NCBI RefSeq assembly: GCF_003363755.1
Contig: NZ_CP031396.1
Span: forward strand, 6,232,501 to 6,296,500
DNA: 64,000 nt
Reading direction: 5' to 3'
From: Pseudomonas protegens
GTDB taxonomy: Bacteria > Pseudomonadota > Gammaproteobacteria > Pseudomonadales > Pseudomonadaceae
Numbering within the stretch: the first letter of the stretch is position 1; each line of letters begins with the position of its first letter. The position numbers and the translations under genes are program-made. The notes beneath the pieces were generated by a model, which did no database searches, had not been told where the DNA came from, and was given only the letters and a program-made list of their open reading frames with translations. Positions 58,219-64,000 of the stretch are shown here, one piece after another.

Positions 58219-59352
58219 TTATCCGGCGGCATCGGTGAACAGCGGCAGGCGGCCGTTGACCGAAGGCAGGTAATTCCAGTCTAGCGTCAGGGTGCTCAGC
58301 CCCGGCGAGCGCAGCAGCTGCTGCAGCAAACTCTGGACGATGTTCAGCGCCAGGCCCTGGCCGGGACAGCGGTGCGTGCCGCTGCCAAAGCTGAACCCCT
58401 GGTATGCCGGATCGCAGCCGGTGACCGCGGCCAGGGCCGGGTCGTGGTTGGCCGCCGCCAACAGCACCAGCACCGTCTCGCCGGCTTGCAGGTCCACGCC
58501 CAGCAGGGTGCAAGCCGTGGCGACGAACCGTCGGGTGTTCTGCACCGGCGGGTCCAGGCGCTGGCGTTGGAGCAGCCAGGCACTGAGCCGGTCCGGGTCA
58601 TGGGACAGGCGCTGGCACAGCGACGGCTCCGCCAGCAGGGCGATCAGGCTGTTGCCGATCAGCCCGGCGCAGGCGTCGTGGGTTTGTGCCAGCAGGCCCA
58701 GCAGGTTGGCCTGCAGATCTTCTGGGGCAAGGCCCTGGCTGCGCTCGAGGATCGCCCTCAGGAACGGGCTGTGTTGCGGCGCATCGAGCAATGCCTGCAT
58801 CTGTTGGATCAAGTGCTGCGCCGCTGAGTCGGCGGCCTGCAACTGTTCTGCGTTGCTCAAGGGGGAGAGGCAGGCTACGAATTCGCCGGTGCGTCGGGCA
58901 AGGTCTTCGCGCCGCTCGGCGGCTATTCCCAGCAGTCCTGCCAGCAGTGCCACCGGCAGGCGCCATTGCCAGCGTTGCAGATCGTTGGCGCCTTGGGGGG
59001 CGCTCAGGGCAGGGCGCCACTGTTCCAGCCAGGGCTGCAGGTCGATGGTGCCCAGCTGCTGCAGCGGCGCCGCCATGGCTGCACGGGGACAGCCGTGGCG
59101 CAGGCCATCGTTCATCCGCATCAGGCGTGCAAACACGTCCCCGGCAGGCCGCCCGGCGATGGCCCGGGGCACCGGCTCCTGGGGCGGTCGGACACGGCAG
59201 GCGGGGTGGTTCAGCACCGCCGCCACTGCGGCGGCGCTGCTGGCGACCCATAGGCCCAGCGCTGAATCGTAGGTCAGGCCTCCCCGGGCACGCAGGCGGG
59301 CGTAATAGAAATCGTAGGGGGCAAAGTGGGTGGCAGCGCTGATCGGGTCCAT
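58219..59352 (-). CDS. Non-canonical cytochrome P450
   Basis: A 377-residue P450, slightly short for the family. The haem motif FSFGSGTHRCPGQGLALNIV is intact with Cys329. The K-helix, which normally reads ExxR, has QRQR at residues 262-265, so the conserved Glu is replaced by Gln. In the I-helix the AGxxT proton-relay segment reads as QTHDAC at about 223-228 and lacks the Thr. These changes suggest altered oxygen chemistry. The start is ATG 59352; the longer open frame is antisense to the regulator. It is divergent from a winged-helix regulator. The substrate is unknown. Confidence 0.85.
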   Translation of the reverse strand: MDPISAATHFAPYDFYYARLRARGGLTYDSALGLWVASSAAAVAAVLNHPACRVRPPQEPVPRAIAGRPAGDVFARLMRMNDGLRHGCPRAAMAAPLQQLGTIDLQPWLEQWRPALSAPQGANDLQRWQWRLPVALLAGLLGIAAERREDLARRTGEFVACLSPLSNAEQLQAADSAAQHLIQQMQALLDAPQHSPFLRAILERSQGLAPEDLQANLLGLLAQTHDACAGLIGNSLIALLAEPSLCQRLSHDPDRLSAWLLQRQRLDPPVQNTRRFVATACTLLGVDLQAGETVLVLLAAANHDPALAAVTGCDPAYQGFSFGSGTHRCPGQGLALNIVQSLLQQLLRSPGLSTLTLDWNYLPSVNGRLPLFTDAAG

Positions 59353-59433
59353 GATTTGTCTCTTTGTTGGGCAGATATCCAGGTTGCTACTATCCTCATC
59401 TTTTCGAAGACACGATTCGTCATGGAGCGAAAT

Positions 59434-60183
59434 ATGAATGTAGTGCAGAACGACCTGGGGGTATCCAACGTGGCGGCGGCCATCGCCGAGCCGGCCCGTA
59501 CCCGGATGCTTTGTGCGCTGATGGATGGCCACGCCCGTACCAGCACCGAGCTGGCGGCGATTGCCGAGGTCAGCACTTCCACCGCCAGCGCCCACCTGGC
59601 CAAGCTCAGGGACGCCGGCCTGCTGCGGGTGCAGGTCCAGGGGCGGCACCGTTACTACGGCCTCGGCGATCCGCTGGTGGCCCAGGCCCTGGAGGCCCTG
59701 ATGGTGATCGGCCAGGGCAGCACCTTCACCCCGCGTACCCCGGACCGCCTGCAATTTGCCCGCACTTGCTACGACCACCTGGCGGGCACCCTGGGGGTGC
59801 AGTTGCACGACCGGATGCTGGAAGCCGGCTGGTTGCTGATGGGGGAGGAGGGCGAGGACTACCGGGTCAGTGACAGTGGTGTCGAGTTCTTCCGCGGCCT
59901 GGGCATCGACGTGGCCGAACTGAGCAGGCTGCGCCGAAACCTGGCCTGTCCGTGCCTGGACTGGAGCATGCGCAGCCCGCACCTGGCGGGCGCCTTGGGG
60001 GCGGCGCTGCTGCGGGTGCTGTTGCAGCGCAAATGGCTGAGGCAGGATGTGGACAGCCGAGCCCTGACCCTGACCGGCACCGGCGGGCGCTACATCAGCA
60101 AGTACTTCGGTATCGCCTTGATTCAGCCATCCAAGCCGCTGTCGGCGTCGGCCAGTCTGGAGCTGCAAAGCCTGGGGGCCTGA
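59434..60183 (+). CDS. ArsR-family winged-helix regulator
   Basis: A 249-residue regulator. IAEPARTRMLCALMDGHART followed by ELAAIAEVSTSTASAHLAKL is an ArsR-type winged helix. A long C-terminal region with CPCLDWSMR may bind a ligand or metal through its Cys pair. The ATG at 59434 has GGAG six bases upstream; an ATG at 59422 is a second choice. It is divergent from the P450 gene across 81 bases and most likely controls it. Confidence 0.88.
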   Translation: MNVVQNDLGVSNVAAAIAEPARTRMLCALMDGHARTSTELAAIAEVSTSTASAHLAKLRDAGLLRVQVQGRHRYYGLGDPLVAQALEALMVIGQGSTFTPRTPDRLQFARTCYDHLAGTLGVQLHDRMLEAGWLLMGEEGEDYRVSDSGVEFFRGLGIDVAELSRLRRNLACPCLDWSMRSPHLAGALGAALLRVLLQRKWLRQDVDSRALTLTGTGGRYISKYFGIALIQPSKPLSASASLELQSLGA

Positions 60184-60254
60184 ACCCCGGCGGCTGTGCG
60201 GTAAGGGGCTCTGGTGCAGTGCCCGAGTGTGCGATCAGCTGATGCCAGGGCTGC

Positions 60255-63200
60255 TCAATCGGGCACCACGGACTCCAGCAAGTCACGATCCAGCCCCACC
60301 ATGGCCTGCTCCAATCGCGTCAATGCCGTCTTGATCTGGCCGGCATTCGCGCCTTCGCGGCAGGCCTTCTCCAGGTATTCGCATTCATCGATCAGGGCCT
60401 GGGCATTGATGATCCGCGCCGCGCCGCGGATACGGTGAGCCAGGTCGGTCACGCCTTTATTGTCGGGGTTGGCCAGCAACCCGCGGATCTGCTTCAAGTC
60501 CTGCTGGTTGCTCTGGTGCAAGCCCTTGAGCACCCGCTGAATGGATGCTGGGTTGCCGCCGGTGAGGTGGTCCAGTTGCTGGATGTCGAAGCGCTCACTG
60601 TTGGCCTTGAGTTGCAAGCGGGGCAGGGCGGGCAGTTCTCGCAGACGGCGGTCCAGTTCCGGCAGGGCAATAGGCTTGAAGATGCATCCATTCATGCCGG
60701 CGTCCCGGCAACGCTGTTCCTCTTCGGGTTGGACGTTGGCGGTAAAGCCGAAGATCTGCACCGGCGGCCGGCCCTGGATCTGTTCGGCAACACGGATTTG
60801 TCGGGTCAGTTCATAGCCGTTCAGCACCGGCATGTTGCAGTCGGTGATCACCACGTCGAAAGTTTCCCGCTGCCAGACTTTGTAGGCTTCGGCGCCGTTC
60901 TGCGCCTGGCTCAATGAATAGTTCAGGAAGCGCAGTTGTTCGCACAGCAGTTGGCGATTGGCCTGGCTGTCGTCCACCACCAGGATATGCAGCGGTGCCC
61001 TGGCGGCGACCGACGGGGTGGCTTGCGCTACAGCAGGCGGGGCATCGGGCAGTGGGTCGAGGCGATTCAACTGCACCTGCACCCGGGCCAGGGTGCCGAC
61101 GCCCGGCTGGCTCTCCAGACGCAGTTGGCCGCCCATCATTTCGCAGAGCGTGCGGCAGATCACCAGCCCCAGTCCGGTGCCCGAGCGGGCGTTCTGATGT
61201 TGCCCTGGCACCTGGCTGAAGGGCTGGAACAGCCGTTGCTGGTCGTCGGGATCGATGCCGATCCCGGTGTCCTTGACGGTCAGCAGCAGGGGCAAAAGTT
61301 GCGCATCGTCACCCTCGGCCTGCAAACGGATCTGCACCCCGCCGTGTTCGGTGAACTTGATCGCATTGCTCAGCAGATTCGACAGCACCTGCTTGAAGCG
61401 CAGTGGGTCCACCAGCACGTCGCCATTGACGCTGCTGTCCAGATCCAGCTCCAGGCGCAGGCCCTTTTGCCGGGCCAGGCCATCGAAGACCCGGAACACC
61501 GACTCCACCAGATCCCGCAGGTTGGCCCGTTCGGGGCTCAGGCTCAGGCGTCCGCTTTCGATCCGGGCGATGTCCAGGATGTCGCCGATCAACTCCAGCA
61601 GGCCCTGGGCCGAACTGTAGGCCACCTCGATCGAGCTGCGGTCGAGCTGGCCCTGGTCGGCACGCTTGAGGGCCAGTTCCAGCATGCCGATGACCGCGCT
61701 CATGGGGGTACGGATCTCATGGCTCATGGTGGCCAGGAAGGTAGTCTTGGCGCGGTTGGCCTTGTCGGCGTCGTTCTTGGCCTGGGTCAGCTCGTCCAGC
61801 AGTTGCTGGCGCTCACTGATGTCCAGCCAGCCGCCGATGATGCCGAGGATTTCGCCCTGGGCATTTCGATAGGGCAGCATCCAGTGGTAGATCTGCGTCT
61901 GCTGCCCGCGGATATGGACGGTGCGGTCGATCAGCAGCGGCGGGCCACCGTCGAGGATGCTTTGGAAATCTTTAGCGAACAGACCGGCTTCGGGCACCGC
62001 CAACTGTTCGAGGTTGCTGCCCAGCACGCTCTCGCGATCGGTGCCCATGGTCTTGAGATAGCTGTCATTGCAGATCACCAGGCGCCGCTCGAGGTCGCGC
62101 ACGTAGATCGGATTCGGCGTGCCGTTGATCAGCGCGTCCATGAAGCGCATTTGATCGTTGAGCGCATGCTCGGCCCGTTCGCGCTGGCTGACCTGGCGGC
62201 GCATGGCATAGCCCCAGGCCAGGGCGATCAGCAGCAACAGCACGCAGACGGCACCCGCCAGGTAGAGGGTGGTGCGGTAGTCGCGCCAGGAAGGAGGGAC
62301 GACAGCGGCCTTGGAGCGCCAACGATTATTGAGCTCGGTAATGGCGTCGGGAGAAATGCTGCGCAAGGACTTGTCGATGATGCTGAACAGCTCCAGTTGG
62401 TCCCTGCGCACGCCGAAGGATTCGTTCAGCAGCGGCAGGTTCAGGGCCGATCGGACCTTGAGCTGGTCTTGCTTGATGCGCGGCAAGTTGAAACTGACGG
62501 CGATTTCCGCTTGCACCGCAGCATCGCCCTTGTGGTCGCGCAGCAGGGCCAGGGCTTCGAAGTTGGTTTGTACTTCTTTGACCCGGATCTGTGGATAGCG
62601 CTGGCGCAGCAGCGGCACCAGGGCATGGCCGCTGCCGATCAGCAGGGTCTTGCCGGCCATTTCTTCCAGGGTTTTCGGCGCATCGGGAGCGTCGCGAGTG
62701 ATCAACATGTAGGGCCCGACCAGGTAGGGGCGGGTGAATTGCAAGTAGCCTTCGCGCTCGGGGTTGCGGGCTCGATCGGCCACCATCTGCACCCGGCCCT
62801 CGCGTACGGCGTTGTTGAGGTCCGTGAAGCTGGGCATGGCATCGATCTCGAAACTCAGCCCGGTCTTGGTCTCCAGCATGGCCAGCAGGTCGGAGGTAAT
62901 CCCCAGGTAATTGCCTTCGGCGTCGAAGTAGGACATCGGTGGCAGATAGCGGTGGATGCCGATGCGCACCACGGGGTTGTTTTCGATCCAGCGTTGTTCG
63001 TCGGCCGTGAGATCGGTTTTTTCCATGCTCAGCAGCAGGCGGTCGCCCCAGCGATTGCGGATGCTGATGTCCTGTTCCTTGTGGATCGCTTGCAGCGCAC
63101 TGTCGATCAGGCGTTGCAACTGCTGGTTGTCTGGGTTCACGGCGAAGGCGAAACCCGGGATGCTCGCGGGGCCGCTATAGATGATCCGCAGGTAGTCGCT

Positions 63201-63857
63201 GTAGTTGCGCGAGATCAGGAACTGCGCCGAGACCGCATCGCTGAGCAGCACATCGGCATCACCGAAGGCCACGGCGGCCATGGCGGCATCCGTGCTGTCG
63301 TAGCCTTCGATCTGTGCCTTGGGGTACATGGCCCGGGCAACGGGCAGGCTGATGGTATCCGGGGAAATGGCCAGGCGACGTCCCTGCAAGCCGTTTTTCA
63401 GCGATGGAGAGTCCCCGAGGCGGGCCACCAGCGTCGGGCGATTGACCAGGTAGCGTTGGCTGCGCAGGAGCTGATGTTGCTGGGCATCGACCGGTGTCAC
63501 GCTGCCCATGAAGTCGATCTCACCCTTGGCCAGGGCCTTGAAGACCTGTTCGCGGTTGTCATAGGCACGGACGCTGATCTTCACCCTCAGAGCGTCCGCC
63601 AGCAGGCCGATGTAGTCTGCGGTGATGCCTTCGTATTCCCTGGACTCGTTGACCATCTCCAGCGGTGGCAGGTTCTGCTGCGAGGTGCCCAGCACCAGTT
63701 CGCGCTTGTTGCGCAGCCATTGCCAATCATCGTTGGTCAAGGGCAATTCATGGTGGTGGGGTGATTCATAGTTGAGCAGTTGCAAGGGAGTTGCTGTGTC
63801 TCCCAAGGCGGGAAAGCATGCCAGCCATATCAGCGTTGGCAGGAGGAAGCGGGGCAT
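60255..63857 (-). CDS. BvgS/EvgS-type unorthodox hybrid sensor histidine kinase
   Basis: A 1200-residue phosphorelay sensor. After a signal peptide come two periplasmic SBP_bac_3 Venus-flytrap domains (about residues 30-280 and 285-530). A membrane helix (LYLAGAVCVLLLLIALAWGY), a PAS domain (ALINGTPNPIYVRDLERRLV), a HisKA H-box (FLATMSHEIRTPMSAVIGML) and a HATPase domain follow. A receiver (DVVITDCNMPVLNGYELT) and a C-terminal HPt (DLAHRIRGAARIINA) complete it. All phospho-residues are present. GGAG precedes the ATG at 63857. The partner response regulator is not in the window and may lie beyond the right edge. Confidence 0.93.
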   Translation of the reverse strand: MPRFLLPTLIWLACFPALGDTATPLQLLNYESPHHHELPLTNDDWQWLRNKRELVLGTSQQNLPPLEMVNESREYEGITADYIGLLADALRVKISVRAYDNREQVFKALAKGEIDFMGSVTPVDAQQHQLLRSQRYLVNRPTLVARLGDSPSLKNGLQGRRLAISPDTISLPVARAMYPKAQIEGYDSTDAAMAAVAFGDADVLLSDAVSAQFLISRNYSDYLRIIYSGPASIPGFAFAVNPDNQQLQRLIDSALQAIHKEQDISIRNRWGDRLLLSMEKTDLTADEQRWIENNPVVRIGIHRYLPPMSYFDAEGNYLGITSDLLAMLETKTGLSFEIDAMPSFTDLNNAVREGRVQMVADRARNPEREGYLQFTRPYLVGPYMLITRDAPDAPKTLEEMAGKTLLIGSGHALVPLLRQRYPQIRVKEVQTNFEALALLRDHKGDAAVQAEIAVSFNLPRIKQDQLKVRSALNLPLLNESFGVRRDQLELFSIIDKSLRSISPDAITELNNRWRSKAAVVPPSWRDYRTTLYLAGAVCVLLLLIALAWGYAMRRQVSQRERAEHALNDQMRFMDALINGTPNPIYVRDLERRLVICNDSYLKTMGTDRESVLGSNLEQLAVPEAGLFAKDFQSILDGGPPLLIDRTVHIRGQQTQIYHWMLPYRNAQGEILGIIGGWLDISERQQLLDELTQAKNDADKANRAKTTFLATMSHEIRTPMSAVIGMLELALKRADQGQLDRSSIEVAYSSAQGLLELIGDILDIARIESGRLSLSPERANLRDLVESVFRVFDGLARQKGLRLELDLDSSVNGDVLVDPLRFKQVLSNLLSNAIKFTEHGGVQIRLQAEGDDAQLLPLLLTVKDTGIGIDPDDQQRLFQPFSQVPGQHQNARSGTGLGLVICRTLCEMMGGQLRLESQPGVGTLARVQVQLNRLDPLPDAPPAVAQATPSVAARAPLHILVVDDSQANRQLLCEQLRFLNYSLSQAQNGAEAYKVWQRETFDVVITDCNMPVLNGYELTRQIRVAEQIQGRPPVQIFGFTANVQPEEEQRCRDAGMNGCIFKPIALPELDRRLRELPALPRLQLKANSERFDIQQLDHLTGGNPASIQRVLKGLHQSNQQDLKQIRGLLANPDNKGVTDLAHRIRGAARIINAQALIDECEYLEKACREGANAGQIKTALTRLEQAMVGLDRDLLESVVPD

Positions 63858-64000
63858 CGGGGCTCCTGATCGAAGAACGGCACAAGGATGAGTCGAGGAG
63901 GAACTGGGCTGGCTGAGTTGACCGCCGCACAAGGGCTGATCGTCAATGCTGGATATCAATATAGATCAAGGAAGAGCGCGAAACGGGCCTATTTTCCTGA

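Noticed and set aside
58219..60168. A 649-codon open frame on the minus strand extending the P450 gene upstream.
   Set aside because: The extra 272 codons are antisense to the ArsR-type regulator and carry no domain; the P450 proper begins at ATG 59352.
60936..63764. A 942-codon plus-strand open frame.
   Set aside because: It is the antisense shadow of the BvgS-like kinase in GC-rich DNA, with low-complexity Gln/His/Ala-rich translation and no motifs.

Overview
The window looks like chromosome from a fluorescent Pseudomonas (P. fluorescens/protegens/chlororaphis type). The evidence is high-GC coding sequence with tightly overlapping genes, an OprD-family porin, a DNA polymerase II gene, a serralysin, several LysR regulators and REP/REPIN elements with the usual Pseudomonas core. 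I see no rRNA, tRNA, CRISPR array, insertion sequence or prophage.

Region 1 (about 0.6-20 kb) is the most unusual part. It reads as an undescribed biosynthetic and export cluster of 18 genes in three blocks. The left plus-strand block has a methyltransferase, an O-acetyltransferase, an APS kinase, an MMPL/RND pump, a LolA-fold periplasmic protein, an outer-membrane beta-barrel, a flavin oxidoreductase, a BpsA-like aminopropyltransferase homologue and a PIG-L deacetylase. The minus-strand block has an AHBA-synthase-like aminotransferase, a Gfo/Idh dehydrogenase, a MATE exporter and a GT2 glycosyltransferase. The right plus-strand block has a degenerate alkaline-phosphatase-superfamily protein, a transglutaminase-like protein, an SDR, a ROK kinase and a YczE-like membrane protein. 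The aminotransferase, dehydrogenase and ROK kinase together resemble the kanosamine-forming trio RifK/RifL/RifN. I infer an amino-sugar conjugate, possibly carrying a polyamine-like or N-oxygenated group, exported through a dedicated envelope route. The product is unknown.

Region 2 (20-32 kb) is ordinary accessory chromosome: polB, an orphan serralysin without its type I secretion genes, a glycine-rich-domain protein, an MHS transporter, a GMC oxidoreductase with a divergent LysR gene, and a PhyH dioxygenase. The same palindrome, TTGTCNGACAA, lies upstream of both polB and the protease gene.

Region 3 (32-40 kb) begins with an orphan Tai4-like T6SS immunity gene and an unknown small envelope protein. 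It continues with a seven-gene minus-strand operon: thermostable-hemolysin family protein, acyl-CoA synthetase, haem-oxygenase-like diiron protein, SDR, TPR protein, response regulator and histidine kinase. Two CTTCAG-N5-(G/C)TTAAG boxes of the PmrA/QseB type lie in the divergent promoter shared with a cytochrome b561 gene, which suggests the operon controls itself.

Region 4 (40-52 kb) holds a DUF6602 nuclease-like gene beside alkC, a Kef-type antiporter, and a LysR / galD-like isomerase / DctA / CitMHS / OprD set that looks like a di- or tricarboxylate uptake and isomerisation locus.

Region 5 (52-64 kb) holds an M48 protease and LemA pair, a DUF4265-Imm10 immunity pair with a 24-bp direct repeat in front and behind, an FKBP isomerase with a Nudix hydrolase, a diguanylate cyclase, a LysE exporter with a divergent LysR gene, a DUF1543 protein, a divergent P450 with a winged-helix regulator, and a BvgS-type hybrid sensor kinase.
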